Positions 13,371-23,830 of a stretch of DNA of 64,000 bases are shown piece after piece. Source of the DNA: Sinimarinibacterium flocculans (GTDB lineage Bacteria > Pseudomonadota > Gammaproteobacteria > Nevskiales > Nevskiaceae); assembly GCF_003201205.1 (NCBI RefSeq), contig NZ_QICN01000009.1, forward strand, positions 1-64,000, written 5' to 3'. How positions within the stretch are numbered: the stretch's first letter is position 1; every line of letters begins with the position of its first letter. A model generated the notes under the pieces. The model was not told the DNA's origin, ran no database searches, and saw nothing but the letters and a program-made list of their open reading frames with translations. The translations under genes and the position numbers were made by a program.

Positions 13371-15407
13371 TCAAGCTTCTTCCCGACGTGCCGGCGAGGA
13401 GGCCTGAACTGCCGTGCGCACGATTTCTGTAATGCGCTCCACGGTCAGGCCGAAGTGCGGATACAGATCCTTGGCCGGCGCGCTGGCGCCGAAGCCGGTC
13501 ATGCCGATGAACCCGCCGTCGTCGCCGAGCCAGCGGTCCCAGCCCTGGCGCAGCGCGGCCTCGACGCCGAAGCGCGGCGCGGTTCCGAGGACCGCCTTGC
13601 GATAGTCGGCCGGCTGCTGCTCGAAGCGCTCCCAGCACGGCATCGACACGACTGCGGCGTCGATGCCCTGCGTGGCCAGCTGCAGCGCGGCGTCGAGCGC
13701 CAGCGCCACCTCGGAGCCGGTCGCCAGCAGCGTGGCGTCGCGTCTGCCCTGCGCTTCACGCAGCACGTAAGCGCCGCGCGCACAGCGGTTGTCGTCGTCG
13801 TGCGCGGTGCGCAGGATCGGCAGGTTCTGCCGCGACAGGCACAGCACCGACGGCGTCTGCGCCGACTGCAGCGCGAGCTGCCAGCATTCGGCGGTTTCGA
13901 CCGCGTCGGCCGGGCGCATGACCTGCAGGTTCGGAATCACCCGCAGCGACGCGAGGTGCTCGACCGGCTGATGCGTGGGGCCGTCCTCGCCCAGGCCGAT
14001 CGAGTCGTGCGTCATCACGTAGATCACGCGCTGGTTCATCAGCGCCGACAGGCGCATCGACGGCCGGCAATAGTCGGAGAACACCAGGAAGGTGCCGCCG
14101 TAGGGAATGAAACCGCCGTGCAGCGCGATGCCGTTCATCGCCGCGGCCATGGCGTGTTCGCGGATGCCGTAGTGCAGGTAGCGGCCAGAGAAGTCGCCGG
14201 GCGCGACGGCACGCATGCCGGCCGCGATGGTGTTGTTCGAGTGCGTGAGGTCGGCGGAGCCGCCGACCAGGTTCGGCTGCGCCCGGCCCAGCAGGTCCAG
14301 CACCTTCTGCGAGGACACGCGCGTCGCCTCCGGCTTGCCGGCCTCGCGCGCGGCGCGCTTGAACGTCCGCACCGCGTCGCCGACGCCGGGGGCGATCCCG
14401 CCGGCGAGCGCTTCGGCGAAGGCGCGGCGTTGTTCGGCCGGCGCCTGTTCCAGCCGCTGCTGCCAGCGCTCGCGCAGCGCGGCACCGCGCGCGCCCGCGC
14501 GCTGCCATGCGGCGGCGATGGCGCCGGGGATCTCGAACGGCGGATGCGGCCAGTCGAAGGCGCGGCGGGCGGCCCTGATCTCGTCGGCGCCCAGCGGTGC
14601 GCCGTGCACGCCGGCGGTGCCGGCTTTGGTCGGCGCACCGTAGCCGATGGTCGTGCGGCAGGCGATCAGCGTCGGCTTGCCGCCGGTCTGCGCGGCCGAG
14701 AGCGCCGCGGCGATCTGTTCCGGGTCGTGACCGTCGATGCGGCAGGCGGCCCAGCCGCTGGCCTCGAAGCGGCGCAGCATGTCGTCGGAACAGCTCAGCG
14801 CGGTGCTGCCGTCGATGGTGATGCCGTTGTCGTCGAACAGCACACAGAGCTTGTTCAGCCGCAGATGCCCCGCGAGCGAGATCGCCTCGTGGCTGATGCC
14901 TTCCATCAGGCAGCCGTCGCCGGCGACGACCCAGGTGCGGTGATCGACCAGGCCGGGGCCGTGGCGCGCGGACAGCATGCGTTCGGCAATGGCCATGCCC
15001 ACGGCCGTCGCCAGCCCCTGGCCGAGCGGGCCGGTCGTGGTCTCGACGCCGGGCGTGTGGCCGTATTCCGGATGACCCGGCGTAAGCGACCCGAGCTGGC
15101 GGAAGCGGCGCAGCTCGTCGACCGTCATCGCCGGGTTGCCGCTCAGGTGCAGCAGCGCGTACAGCAGCATCGAGCCGTGACCGGCGGACAACACGAAGCG
15201 GTCGCGATCCGGCCAGTCGGGCGCGGCGGCGTCGTACTTGAGGAAGCGCGTGAACAACACCGTGGCGACATCGGCCATGCCCATCGGCATGCCGGGATGG
15301 CCGGACTGCGCCTGCTCGACGGCATCCATCGCCAGCACGCGCAGCGCGGCGGCCATCTGCGCGTGCGTCACCGCCTGCGCGGTGCCGTTGGGCGCAGCGC
15401 CGCTCAC
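13371..15407 (-). CDS. cbbT: Transketolase
   Basis: Thiamine-diphosphate enzyme of Calvin-cycle regeneration, 678 residues. [14 protein letters not shown] lies near the N-terminus, the cofactor motif GDGCLMEG around residue 155, and the PYR domain has [20 protein letters not shown] chose the GTG at 15407: it overlaps the prkB stop (GTGA) and GGAGG lies 5 bases upstream. This gives a length close to the usual 660-680. A longer in-frame reading through prkB is a shadow. Confidence 0.95.
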   Translation of the reverse strand: MSGAAPNGTAQAVTHAQMAAALRVLAMDAVEQAQSGHPGMPMGMADVATVLFTRFLKYDAAAPDWPDRDRFVLSAGHGSMLLYALLHLSGNPAMTVDELRRFRQLGSLTPGHPEYGHTPGVETTTGPLGQGLATAVGMAIAERMLSARHGPGLVDHRTWVVAGDGCLMEGISHEAISLAGHLRLNKLCVLFDDNGITIDGSTALSCSDDMLRRFEASGWAACRIDGHDPEQIAAALSAAQTGGKPTLIACRTTIGYGAPTKAGTAGVHGAPLGADEIRAARRAFDWPHPPFEIPGAIAAAWQRAGARGAALRERWQQRLEQAPAEQRRAFAEALAGGIAPGVGDAVRTFKRAAREAGKPEATRVSSQKVLDLLGRAQPNLVGGSADLTHSNNTIAAGMRAVAPGDFSGRYLHYGIREHAMAAAMNGIALHGGFIPYGGTFLVFSDYCRPSMRLSALMNQRVIYVMTHDSIGLGEDGPTHQPVEHLASLRVIPNLQVMRPADAVETAECWQLALQSAQTPSVLCLSRQNLPILRTAHDDDNRCARGAYVLREAQGRRDATLLATGSEVALALDAALQLATQGIDAAVVSMPCWERFEQQPADYRKAVLGTAPRFGVEAALRQGWDRWLGDDGGFIGMTGFGASAPAKDLYPHFGLTVERITEIVRTAVQASSPARREEA

Positions 15408-16279
15408 AGCATCCTCCGGCGCCGGTCCACGAGGCGCATGATCATCGGCGTCAGGATCAGTTGCATCGCCAGCGCCTGCTTGCCTCCGGGGATGACGATG
15501 GAATTGGGACGCGACATGAAGCTGTTCTGGATCATCGACAGCAGGTACGGGAAGTCGATGCCGTGCGGATCGCGGAAGCGGATCACGACCATCGACTCGT
15601 CCGGCGTTGGAATCCAGCGCGCGATGAACGGATTCGACGTGTCCACCGTCGGTACGCGCTGGAAGTTGATGTCCGTCTTCGTGAACTGCGGGCAGATGTA
15701 GTGCACGTAGTCCGGCATGCGCCGCAGCATCGTGTCCATGATCGCCTCGGTGGAATAGCCGCGCTCGTGACGGTCGCGGTGCAGCTTCTGGATCCATTCG
15801 AGGTTGATCGTCGGCACCATGCCGATCTTCAGGTCGGCATGGCGCGCGAGATCGACGCCGTCGTGGACCACCGCGCCGTGCAGCCCCTCGTAGAACAGCA
15901 GGTCGGTGTCCGCCGGCAGCGGCTCCCAGGGCGTGAACGTGCCGGGCGGCGATCCGTACTGCTCCGCCTCGGCCTCGTCGTGCACGTAGTGGCGCGTGCG
16001 CCCGGTGCCGTTCTCGCCGTACTCGTGGAACACGGCCTCGAGATCGGACAGCAGGTTCGCGTCGGGGCCGAAATGGCTCAGGTGATGGTTGCCGCGCGCC
16101 GCGGCCTCGGCGATGGCCTGCTTCATGCCGGCGCGGTCGTAGCGATGGAAGGCATCTCCCTCGATGTACGCCGCGCGCACCTTCTCGCGGCGGAAGATCT
16201 GGACAAAGGTGTTCTTCACCGAACTGGTGCCGGCGCCGGAGGAGCCGGTGATGGAAATGATCGGATGCAGTGCGGACAT
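15404..16279 (-). CDS. prkB: Phosphoribulokinase
   Basis: Phosphorylates ribulose 5-phosphate to the RuBisCO substrate, the second enzyme unique to the Calvin cycle. The 291-residue protein is the short proteobacterial class. The P-loop-like GSSGAGTSS is at residues 12-20, [10 protein letters not shown] binds substrate, and LFYEGLHG is the Walker B region. The ATG at 16279 is placed 17 bases after fbp. The equivalent symbol is cbbP. Confidence 0.95.
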   Translation of the reverse strand: MSALHPIISITGSSGAGTSSVKNTFVQIFRREKVRAAYIEGDAFHRYDRAGMKQAIAEAAARGNHHLSHFGPDANLLSDLEAVFHEYGENGTGRTRHYVHDEAEAEQYGSPPGTFTPWEPLPADTDLLFYEGLHGAVVHDGVDLARHADLKIGMVPTINLEWIQKLHRDRHERGYSTEAIMDTMLRRMPDYVHYICPQFTKTDINFQRVPTVDTSNPFIARWIPTPDESMVVIRFRDPHGIDFPYLLSMIQNSFMSRPNSIVIPGGKQALAMQLILTPMIMRLVDRRRRML

Positions 16280-16296
16280 GAAAGGACTCCGGCGAT

Positions 16297-17337
16297 TCAG
16301 CCGCGCAGCAGGCCGCGGCGGCCGAACAGCGGCCAGTGCGCGCTGTCGGCGATGGACTCGACGTGGTAGCGGCGCACGCGCTCGACCTTGTCGATCGCGC
16401 CGAACACCAGCGGCGTCCGCTGGTGCAGCGTCGCCGGCTGGATGTCGAGGATGCGCTGGACGCCGTCGGTCGCCGCGCCGCCGGCCTGTTCCATCACCAT
16501 CGCGACCGGGTTGGCCTCGTAGACCAGGCGCAGGCGGCCGTGGCGATAGCCGCGGCGGCGGTCGCCGGGGTAGAGGAACACGCCGCCGCGCGTGAGGATG
16601 CGGTAGCCGTCGGCGACCAGCGACGCGATCCAGCGCATGTTGAAGTCGCTGCCGCGCGGGCCCTCGCTGCCGCGCTCGCAGTCCTCGACGAAGGCGCGGA
16701 TCGGCGCTTCCCAGTGCCGGTAGTTGGAGGCGTTGATCGCATACTCGCGCGTGCCGGCCGGCAGCTTGCACTGTGCCCGGGCGAGACGGAAATCGCCGTC
16801 GCGACGATCGAGGATGAACACCTGCGTGCCCCGGCCCAGCGTCAGCACCAGCGCGGTCTGCGGGCCATAGATGAAAAAGCCTGCAGCCAGCTGAGCATGG
16901 CCGGGCTGCAGGAAATCCGTCGCCGCGTTGCCGATCGCGGGAAGGATCGAAAAGATCGTGCCGATGGAGACGTTGGTGTCGATGTTGGACGAGCCGTCCA
17001 GCGGATCGATCGCGACGGCGAGCGGCGCCTTCGCATCGAGCCGCTGCGGCGCCTCGGCTTCCTCCGACGCGACCGCCGCGACCGGCGCGCCGCGCAGGCG
17101 TTCCACGAACAGCTCGTGCGCGCGCAGGTCCAGCTCCTTCTGCGCGTCGCCGTCGGCGTTGCTGCCGCCGCGCAGCGCACCCAGGGTACCGGCGAGCGTG
17201 CCCAGCGAGATCAGCTCGGCGAGTTCGCGCGCGCCGTCGGCCAGCGCGAGAACCGTGTCGGCGATGGCCGCGTGCATCGACTGCTGGAGCGGGTCCAGCG
17301 TCTGCAGGTGTTGCCGCAAGGTGGCGGGTGGATGCAT
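16297..17337 (-). CDS. cbbF: Fructose-1,6-bisphosphatase class I
   Basis: A 346-residue class I FBPase, first gene of the cbb operon. The metal site [19 protein letters not shown] is near residue 115, and substrate-binding segments INASNYRHW and GGVFLYPGD follow. In autotrophs this enzyme often also hydrolyses sedoheptulose 1,7-bisphosphate; no separate SBPase is visible here, so a dual role is likely. Its promoter must lie in the 154-base gap before it. Confidence 0.94.
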   Translation of the reverse strand: MHPPATLRQHLQTLDPLQQSMHAAIADTVLALADGARELAELISLGTLAGTLGALRGGSNADGDAQKELDLRAHELFVERLRGAPVAAVASEEAEAPQRLDAKAPLAVAIDPLDGSSNIDTNVSIGTIFSILPAIGNAATDFLQPGHAQLAAGFFIYGPQTALVLTLGRGTQVFILDRRDGDFRLARAQCKLPAGTREYAINASNYRHWEAPIRAFVEDCERGSEGPRGSDFNMRWIASLVADGYRILTRGGVFLYPGDRRRGYRHGRLRLVYEANPVAMVMEQAGGAATDGVQRILDIQPATLHQRTPLVFGAIDKVERVRRYHVESIADSAHWPLFGRRGLLRG

Positions 17338-17491
17338 GGGCGCGCTCTCCTCGGTTGCGCTGGGCGCCGTGGTTCGCGACCCGGCGCTGCTGCTGTCTGG
17401 TGATGAAAGCTAAAGCTCGTTCGGCTTTAAAACAAACTAAATATTGTTGATAAATCGTTCATAAAAATTTGATAAAGACCCGGAGCAGCAT
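17338..17491 (-). promoter_or_regulatory. cbb operon promoter region with CbbR-like dyad
   Basis: The gap between nuoN and fbp. Its middle (about 17426-17475) is AT-rich and contains TTTA-N8-TAAA at 17426-17441, a T-N11-A dyad of the LysR/CbbR kind. The stretch AAACAAACTAAATATT closely matches AAACAAACTGAAAATATT in the nuo/cbbR promoter region. A small stem TAAAGC-N7-GCTTTA (17411-17429) overlaps the dyad. No strong terminator for the nuo operon is seen, so read-through into cbb is possible. Confidence 0.55.
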
Positions 17492-18934
17492 TCATCCAGG
17501 CGCGACGGCCTGCGTCGTCGTGCGGATCTCCTGCATCAGGGACGCGGGCAGGATGCCCCACCACAACACCAGCCCACAGGAGAGTGCGAGCGGGATCGGC
17601 GACCATCGGACCCCGCGATGCGGAAGTGCGGAAGCGGCGTCGTCGGGCGGCTGGAACAGCAGCACGGCGATGCGCAGGTAATAGAACAGGCCGAGCGCGG
17701 AACTTATGACGAGTGCGCCGATCAGCAGCCAGGTTCCGGCATCGACGCCGGTGGCGACGATGTAGACCTTGCCGAGAAAACCGGCCGTCAACGGCACGCC
17801 CGCGAGCGACAGCAGCGCCAGCATCAGCCCGAGCGCGAGTGCGGGACGTCGCTGCCAGAGGCCGCGCAGCGCGGCCGGATCGTCGGCCTCGGCGCCTTCG
17901 AGCGCGGAGATTTGCGACAGTGCGCCGAAGGCGATCAGGCCCGCAGGCACATAGGCGAACAGGAAGAACAGCACCGCCTCGGCACCCAGCGGCCCGCCGA
18001 TCAGCACTGGCACGATCAGGTAGCCGGCATTGGCGATCGACGAGTACGCGAGCATGCGCTTGAGCGATCGCGTCAGCAGCGCGGCCGATGCGCCGACGAG
18101 CATGCTCGCCGCCGCCAGCAGCGCGAGCAGTCCCCAGAGCACGCCCTGCGGCGGCAGGACCGCGGTCAGGCGCAGCAGCACGGCGGCGACGGCCGCCTTC
18201 GACAGCGTTGCCAGCAGCGCCGTCACTGGCAGCGGTGCGCCCTGGTAGACGTCCGCGGTCCACAGGTGGAACGGCGCCAGCGCCAGCTTGAACGCGAGCC
18301 CGGTCCACAGCAGCGCCGCGCCGGCGAGCGCCAGCGGCGACGATCCGGCGACGGCCAGCGGCGCGAGCGCGTCGAGGCCGGCGTCGCCGGCGAGCAGATA
18401 GAGCAGGGCGAGTCCGAACAGCAGCGCCGCCGAAGCCGCCGCCGAGAGGATCAGGTATTTGGTCGCGGCCTCCAGCCGCTGCGGACTGTGCGTCGGCCAC
18501 GCGATCAGGCCATAGAACGCAACGGCCATCAGTTCGAGGCCGAGCAGCAGCGATGCGGCGTGATTCGCGGCCGCGAGCAGCAGCGCGCCGAACACGGCCA
18601 GCAGCACGAGCAGGACGCCCTCGTCCGCCGGATCGCGCGCGCCGCACTCGTAGTCGCGCAGCAGTGCGACGACGACGAGGCCGGCGCCGCAGAACAGCAT
18701 CCACAGCAGGCGGGCGCCGTGGTCGACCATGAACAGCGGCGTGACCGGAATCGCCACTGCGCCGTCGGCCGTCGGCGCGGACAGCAGCGCCGCCGTCGCC
18801 AGCGTGACCAGGCCGATCGTCGCGGCCGCCGTGCGGTTGCGGCCGAAGCAGCCCTGGAGCAACAGGGCCGCGACGCCGGCACCGACGACCAGCAGCGGGG
18901 CGATGGCGAGCCATTGCGCGGTGGTGAGGATCAT
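17492..18934 (-). CDS. nuoN: NADH:quinone oxidoreductase subunit N
   Basis: Antiporter-like membrane subunit of complex I, 480 residues and about 14 transmembrane helices. Conserved features include LLGLELMAVAFYGLIAW, KYLILSAAASAALLFGLALL, and the FKLALAPFHLWTADVYQGAP loop with its proton-channel lysine. The ATG at 18934 overlaps the nuoM stop by 4 bases. It is the last gene of the nuo operon, 154 bases before the cbb promoter on the same strand. Confidence 0.95.
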   Translation of the reverse strand: MILTTAQWLAIAPLLVVGAGVAALLLQGCFGRNRTAAATIGLVTLATAALLSAPTADGAVAIPVTPLFMVDHGARLLWMLFCGAGLVVVALLRDYECGARDPADEGVLLVLLAVFGALLLAAANHAASLLLGLELMAVAFYGLIAWPTHSPQRLEAATKYLILSAAASAALLFGLALLYLLAGDAGLDALAPLAVAGSSPLALAGAALLWTGLAFKLALAPFHLWTADVYQGAPLPVTALLATLSKAAVAAVLLRLTAVLPPQGVLWGLLALLAAASMLVGASAALLTRSLKRMLAYSSIANAGYLIVPVLIGGPLGAEAVLFFLFAYVPAGLIAFGALSQISALEGAEADDPAALRGLWQRRPALALGLMLALLSLAGVPLTAGFLGKVYIVATGVDAGTWLLIGALVISSALGLFYYLRIAVLLFQPPDDAASALPHRGVRWSPIPLALSCGLVLWWGILPASLMQEIRTTTQAVAPG

Positions 18935-20448
18935 CGCGCGTCCCCGGCCGGCAGCAGTGCGGCGGTCGTCGCCAGCGCCGGTCGCGCGGCGTCGATCAGC
19001 GGCTGCGGAAACAGCCCGAGCGCGACCAGCAGCAGCAGCGCCGCGGCCAGCGTGCCGCGCTCGCGCGGCAGCAGGTCCTGCACGGGGGCGTCGTCCGCCG
19101 GTGGTCCGTGCAGCACGCGCTGCACGACGATCAGCGAATACACCGCGGCCACGATCAGGCCGGTCGCGCCGACGGCGGTCGGCCACGGCGCGACCGGGAA
19201 GCTGCCCGCGAGGATCAGGAACTCGGCGATGAAGTTGCCGGTGCCGGGCATGCCCAGCGACGCGACGCTGAAGAACACCAGCGCCGTCGCGTAGCGCGGC
19301 GCGCGCGCGGCGATGCCGCCCATGCGGCCGAACTCGCGCGTGTGCAGACGCTCGTACAGCGCGCCGCAGAGGATGAACAGCGCGCCGGTGGACAGGCCGT
19401 GCGCGAGCAGCAGCACCATCACGCCCTGCAATGCGGTTTCGGTGCCGGCGTAGGCGCCGAGCAGCACGAAGCCCATATGCGAGACGCTGGTGTAGGCGAC
19501 GAAGCGCTTGATGTCGGTCTGCGTCATCGCCAGCGCCGCGCCGTAGAGGATGCCGGCGACGCCGAGCGCCATCGCGACGGGCGCGAATGCGGCGGCGGGT
19601 TCCGGAAACAGGTTGATGCCGTAGCGGATCAGGCCGAACGCGCCGGTCTTGAGCAGCACGCCGGCGAGGATCACCGAACCGGCCGTCGGCGCCTGCGAGT
19701 GCGCATCCGGCAGCCACGAATGTACCGGGAACGCCGGCAGCTTGACCGCGAAGGCGACGAAGAAGCCAAGCATCAACCACTGCGCGACGTCGTGGGGCAG
19801 CGACAATGCGAGCCAGTCCGTGTACTCGAACGACCAACGACCGGTCAGTTCCGCGTGCCACCAGCCCATCGCCAGGATCGCGACCAGCATCAGCAGGCCG
19901 GAAGCCTGCGTGAACACGAAGAACTTCATCGCCGCGTAGACGCGCCCGCGCGGCTGGCCGGCGCCGTGACCCCACAGCAGGATCAGCAGGAACATCGGCA
20001 CCAGCATCGCTTCCCAGCAGATGAAGAACAGCATCAGGTCGGTGGCGAGGAACACGCCGGCGACGCCGGCCAGGTTCAGCAGCAGGTTGGCGTGGAAGAA
20101 GCCGGTCTGTTCGCGGATCTCGCGCCACGAGCACAGCACCGCGGCGAGGCCGAGCACGGCGGTCAGCAGGATCAGCAGCGCGGCGAGGCCGTCCATCGCG
20201 AGGTTGAAGCCGATGCCGAAGCGCGGCATCCACGGCGCGCGAAATTCGGCGAGCCACGGCGAGGCGTCGCCGGCCGATGCGAACAGCCACGGCAGCGTCA
20301 TCAGCGTCAGCGCCGCGAGCGTGGCCAGCGAGACCCAGCGGGGTGCGTCGGCATGCCAGCGCGCGGCCGGCCACGCGAGCAGCGCGCCGACGACGGGCAG
20401 CGCGATCAGCGCGTACAAAGGCAGGTCCAGCAACAGGCTCGTCACCAC
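18931..20448 (-). CDS. nuoM: NADH:quinone oxidoreductase subunit M
   Basis: Proton-pumping membrane subunit of complex I, about 505 residues. Family landmarks are FFICWEAMLVPMFLLILLWG, KLPAFPVHSWLPDAHSQAP and YTSVSHMGFVLLG. Two tandem GTG codons (20448 and 20445) are candidate starts; GGGAG lies 7 bases before the first. Either overlaps the nuoL stop. The membrane antiporter order L-M-N is the usual one. Confidence 0.93.
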   Translation of the reverse strand: MVTSLLLDLPLYALIALPVVGALLAWPAARWHADAPRWVSLATLAALTLMTLPWLFASAGDASPWLAEFRAPWMPRFGIGFNLAMDGLAALLILLTAVLGLAAVLCSWREIREQTGFFHANLLLNLAGVAGVFLATDLMLFFICWEAMLVPMFLLILLWGHGAGQPRGRVYAAMKFFVFTQASGLLMLVAILAMGWWHAELTGRWSFEYTDWLALSLPHDVAQWLMLGFFVAFAVKLPAFPVHSWLPDAHSQAPTAGSVILAGVLLKTGAFGLIRYGINLFPEPAAAFAPVAMALGVAGILYGAALAMTQTDIKRFVAYTSVSHMGFVLLGAYAGTETALQGVMVLLLAHGLSTGALFILCGALYERLHTREFGRMGGIAARAPRYATALVFFSVASLGMPGTGNFIAEFLILAGSFPVAPWPTAVGATGLIVAAVYSLIVVQRVLHGPPADDAPVQDLLPRERGTLAAALLLLVALGLFPQPLIDAARPALATTAALLPAGDAR

Positions 20449-22265
20449 AATGCGGCTCCCAGCAGCAGAATCAGGCCCAGCGCGATCGCCACGGCGTAGC
20501 TGCGCAGCTGCCCGGTCTGCGGCAGCAGTGCGCCGTGGTGCAGGCCGCGCGCGAGGGCGGCGATGCCGGCGGCGAACAGGCCGTCGGCGGGATCGCGGCG
20601 CAGCAGCCGGCACAGCGCCAGCCACGGGTTCACGACGAGATGGTCGAACAGCGCATCGAAGCCGAACGCCGCGGCGGCGATGCGGCGCCAGCCGCGCAGC
20701 GGCTCCGGCGTCTCGCGGCCGCGGCCGTACAACAGCCAGGCGATGCCGATGCCGCCCAGCGACAGTGCGACCTGCGCCAGCAGCACCGGCAGCGGATGCT
20801 CGACGTGCACATCCGGCAGGCTCAGCGCCGCCGTCAGCGGCACCAGCGCGCCGAACAGCGACAGGCCGATCAGTGCGAGCAGCGGCAGCCGCATCCGCAG
20901 TGAGCGGTCCTCGTGCGGCGCTTGATGCCCGTGCCTGCGCTCCGGTCCGTGGAAGACGATGAACACGAGACGGAAGGCATAGACGCCGGTCAGCAGCGCG
21001 CAGAGCGCGCCGAAGGTCCACCAGCCGTAATGGCCGCCGCCCCAGGCCGCGAACAGGATCGCGTCCTTGCTGTAGAAGCCGGCGGTCACGAAGGGCAGCG
21101 CGGCGAGCGCTCCGGAGCCGGCGACGAAGCTGGCGTAGGCCAGCGGCAGCCGGCGGCGCAGTCCGCCCATGCGGAAGATGTCCTGCTCGTGGTGCAGCGC
21201 GTGGATCACCGCACCGGCCGCGAGGAACAGCAGCGCCTTGAAGAAGGCATGCGTCATCAGGTGGAACACGGCCGCCGTGTACGCGCCGGCGCCGAGGGCG
21301 ACGAACATGTACGCGATCTGGCTCATCGTCGAATACGCGAGGATGCGCTTGATGTCGCGCTGCGCCAGCGCGGTGATGCCGGCCATCAGCAGGCCGATGG
21401 CGCCGATCCAGCCGACGACCTGCAGCACGACCGGCGCCAGTTCGAACAGGGGATGCAGGCGCGCGATGAGATAGACGCCGGCCGTGACCATCGTCGCCGC
21501 GTGGATCAGCGCGGACACCGGCGTCGGGCCGGCCATCGCGTCCGGCAGCCAGGTGTGCAGCGGGATCTGCGCGGATTTTCCGGCGGCGCCGCCGAGCAGC
21601 AGCAGCGCGATCAGCGCGATGACCGGATCGCCGCTGCCGAACCGTTCGGGTGCCGTCGCGACGATCTCAGCGATGCCCAGCGTGCCGAATTCGCGGACGA
21701 GCAGGAACAGTCCCAATGCCATCAGCGTGTCGCCGACGCGGGTGATGACGAAGGCCTTGCGCGCGGCATGGCCGTTGGCCGGATCGTCGCGGTAGTAGCC
21801 GATCAGCAAATAGCTGCACAGGCCGACGCCTTCCCAGCCGAAGTACAGCGCGAGCAGATCGTCCGCGAGCACCAGCAGCAGCATGCTGGCGACGAACAGG
21901 TTCATGTACGCGAAGAAGCGGCGGATGCCGGCGTCGCCGTGCAGGTACCAGCCGGCGAAGACGTGGATCAGGCTGCCGACGCCGGTGATGACCCAGAGCA
22001 TCGTCAGCGCGAGGCCGTCGAGGTGCAGCGCGATGCGCGGCGCCCAGCCTTCGACCGAGAACCAGGTCCACAGCACGCGCGTGACCGGCTCCGGCGACGG
22101 CAGCCAGGCGATCGACAGCAGCGCGGTGATCAGCGCGGCCAGGGCGACCGAGCCGGCACCGATCCACGGCACGGCGCGATCGGGGATGCCGCGCCACGTG
22201 AACAGCAGGCCGGCGCCGGCCAGCGGCGCGGCGACGATCCAGGGGAGCAGGGATTCTGACGTCAT
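20442..22265 (-). CDS. nuoL: NADH:quinone oxidoreductase subunit L
   Basis: The largest antiporter-like subunit, 607 residues. It has the FGWEGVGLCSYLLIGYY motif, GKSAQIPLHTWLPDAM and LPFVTAGFYSKDAIL, and a long C-terminal part that should form the lateral helix spanning subunits M and N. The ATG overlaps the nuoK stop by 4 bases, immediately after the repeat-derived nuoK tail. Confidence 0.95.
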   Translation of the reverse strand: MTSESLLPWIVAAPLAGAGLLFTWRGIPDRAVPWIGAGSVALAALITALLSIAWLPSPEPVTRVLWTWFSVEGWAPRIALHLDGLALTMLWVITGVGSLIHVFAGWYLHGDAGIRRFFAYMNLFVASMLLLVLADDLLALYFGWEGVGLCSYLLIGYYRDDPANGHAARKAFVITRVGDTLMALGLFLLVREFGTLGIAEIVATAPERFGSGDPVIALIALLLLGGAAGKSAQIPLHTWLPDAMAGPTPVSALIHAATMVTAGVYLIARLHPLFELAPVVLQVVGWIGAIGLLMAGITALAQRDIKRILAYSTMSQIAYMFVALGAGAYTAAVFHLMTHAFFKALLFLAAGAVIHALHHEQDIFRMGGLRRRLPLAYASFVAGSGALAALPFVTAGFYSKDAILFAAWGGGHYGWWTFGALCALLTGVYAFRLVFIVFHGPERRHGHQAPHEDRSLRMRLPLLALIGLSLFGALVPLTAALSLPDVHVEHPLPVLLAQVALSLGGIGIAWLLYGRGRETPEPLRGWRRIAAAAFGFDALFDHLVVNPWLALCRLLRRDPADGLFAAGIAALARGLHHGALLPQTGQLRSYAVAIALGLILLLGAALW

Positions 22266-22759
22266 GACCGTTCGAATCCGATTCCCTCTCCCGCTTGCGG
22301 GAGAGGGGCAGGGGAGAGGGCGGCGCCCGAAGCGGCGCCGGAATGTGCGGCCCGTTCCGCACGCGCCTGCGGCGCGCCCTCTCCCGGCCTTTCAGGCCAC
22401 CCTCTCCCGCCAGCGGGAGAGGGGAAAGGGTTCGGCCGTCCAAGCAGGTTCAGCGCCGGCAGCTCCAGCGTCCGGATGTGGCGGGCGAGCTGCATCGCCA
22501 GCGCGAGACCGACGGCGACCTCCGCCGCCGCGAGCGTCAGCACGAGGATGTAGAGCACCTGTCCGTCGGCCTGCTGCCAGCGCGCGCCGGCGACGATGAA
22601 GGCGAGGCCGGCGCTGTTGAGCATGATCTCCAGCGCCATCAGCACGAACAGCAGGCCGCGGCGCAGCAGCAGCGCCACCCAGCCGAGCGCGAACAGCGTC
22701 GCGCACAGCGCGAGCGCGGCCTGGGTCGGGATATCGATCCCGGCGGTCTCCGCGATCAT
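22262..22759 (-). CDS. nuoK: NADH:quinone oxidoreductase subunit K with repeat-derived C-terminal tail
   Basis: The first about 105 residues are a normal NuoK with three transmembrane helices, including FVLMALEIMLNSAGLAFIVA with the conserved membrane glutamate and LAAAEVAVGLALAMQL. NuoK normally ends at about 100 residues, but this frame continues for some 60 more (RPNPFPSPAGGRG..., ending in AGEGIGFERS), encoded by a palindromic repeat. The tail is Pro/Gly/Ala-rich with no membrane segment, so it probably hangs disordered in solution. The stop overlaps nuoL's ATG, so operon coupling has been kept despite the insertion. Confidence 0.9.
   Translation of the reverse strand: MIAETAGIDIPTQAALALCATLFALGWVALLLRRGLLFVLMALEIMLNSAGLAFIVAGARWQQADGQVLYILVLTLAAAEVAVGLALAMQLARHIRTLELPALNLLGRPNPFPSPAGGRGWPERPGEGAPQARAERAAHSGAASGAALSPAPLPQAGEGIGFERS
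22284..22423. repeat. Composite palindromic repeat inside nuoK 3' end
   Basis: Two perfect 11-bp hairpins, ccctctcccgc with its complement, at 22284-22307 (2-base loop) and 22400-22423 (2-base loop). Between them is related 'ctctcccggcc' sequence. This is the palindromic repeat family often found between genes in Xanthomonadales. It is unusual in lying inside a reading frame, where it encodes the extra nuoK tail. Confidence 0.75.
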
Positions 22760-23256
22760 GCCGTGCGCTCCGGCATGCGGCCGATGCGCCAGGCCGCGAC
22801 CAGCCCGGCCAGCAGCAGGAACGAGCCCAGCTCGACCGCGAGCAGGTAGGGACCGTAGAAGCGGATGCCGACGGCCTTCGCTTCCACGGCGATGCCGGCC
22901 GCGGGCGCCACGGCCGGCGTCGCCATGCCGTAGAGCAGTTGCGCCAGCAGCACCGCGCACATCGCCGACGGCAACAGCCAGTAGCGCGGCCGCAGCAGGC
23001 GCCGCTCCCGCTCGCGCGCTTCGGGACCGGCGTTGAGCAGCATGACCACGAAGACGAACAGCACCATGATCGCGCCGGCGTAGACCAGCACCTGCAGGGC
23101 TGCCGCGAGCGCGGCGCCGAGCGAGAACATCACGCCGGCCGTGGCCAGCAGCGAGACGATGAGGTTCAGCAGGGCATGCACCGGATCGGGCCGGGAGATC
23201 GCCAGCGCGGTGGCCAGCACGGCGATGGCGGCGCAGGTGGAGAACAGGAGATCCAT
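22756..23256 (-). CDS. nuoJ: NADH:quinone oxidoreductase subunit J
   Basis: Membrane subunit of complex I, 166 residues with about five transmembrane helices. The characteristic third helix region LQVLVYAGAIMVLFVFVVMLL contains the pi-bulge segment involved in coupling. The ATG is 16 bases after nuoI and the stop overlaps nuoK's ATG by 4 bases. Confidence 0.93.
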   Translation of the reverse strand: MDLLFSTCAAIAVLATALAISRPDPVHALLNLIVSLLATAGVMFSLGAALAAALQVLVYAGAIMVLFVFVVMLLNAGPEARERERRLLRPRYWLLPSAMCAVLLAQLLYGMATPAVAPAAGIAVEAKAVGIRFYGPYLLAVELGSFLLLAGLVAAWRIGRMPERTA

Positions 23257-23272
23257 GGCGGTCGTCGGGCGA

Positions 23273-23830
23273 TCAGGGCAGCAGGGTCTTCACGTCGACC
23301 GGCGCGGCTTCGTTCAGCGCCTCGCCCTTGTCCTTGCCGGCGATGCCGATGCCGGCGACGCGGTAGAAGTTGTAGCCGTGGCGCTTGCCTTCGCCGGCGA
23401 TCAGCAGATGCTCCTTCTCGTAGACCATGTTGCGGCGGTCGTACTCGGCCATCTCGTAGTCCGGGATCAGCTGGATCGCGTAGGTCGGGCAGGCTTCCTC
23501 GCACAGGCCGCAGTAGATGCAGCGCGAGAAATTGATGCGGAACCACTCGGGATACCAGCGCCCGTCCTCCGGGCGCTCGGCCTTCTGCAGCGCGATGCAG
23601 CCGACCGGGCAGGCGACCGCGCAGAGATTGCAGGCGACGCAGCGCTCCTCGCCGTCGGGATCGCGCGTGAGCACGATGCGGCCGCGGTAGCGCGGCGGCA
23701 GCACCGGCTTCTGCTCGGGGTAGAGGACCGTGGCGCGCGGCGCGAACGCGTGCAGCATCACACGCCACATCGACAGCCATTGGGTCCACGTGCCTTCGAG
23801 CACGTCGCGAATCAGGTGCGGCAGGCGCAT
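23273..23830 (-). CDS. nuoI: NADH:quinone oxidoreductase subunit I (2x[4Fe-4S])
   Basis: Peripheral-arm ferredoxin-like subunit, 185 residues. Two cluster motifs are complete: [15 protein letters not shown] and [15 protein letters not shown], which bind clusters N6a and N6b. The [12 protein letters not shown] segment before the first motif is typical. The ATG at 23830 shares one base with the nuoH stop. Confidence 0.95.
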   Translation of the reverse strand: MRLPHLIRDVLEGTWTQWLSMWRVMLHAFAPRATVLYPEQKPVLPPRYRGRIVLTRDPDGEERCVACNLCAVACPVGCIALQKAERPEDGRWYPEWFRINFSRCIYCGLCEEACPTYAIQLIPDYEMAEYDRRNMVYEKEHLLIAGEGKRHGYNFYRVAGIGIAGKDKGEALNEAAPVDVKTLLP

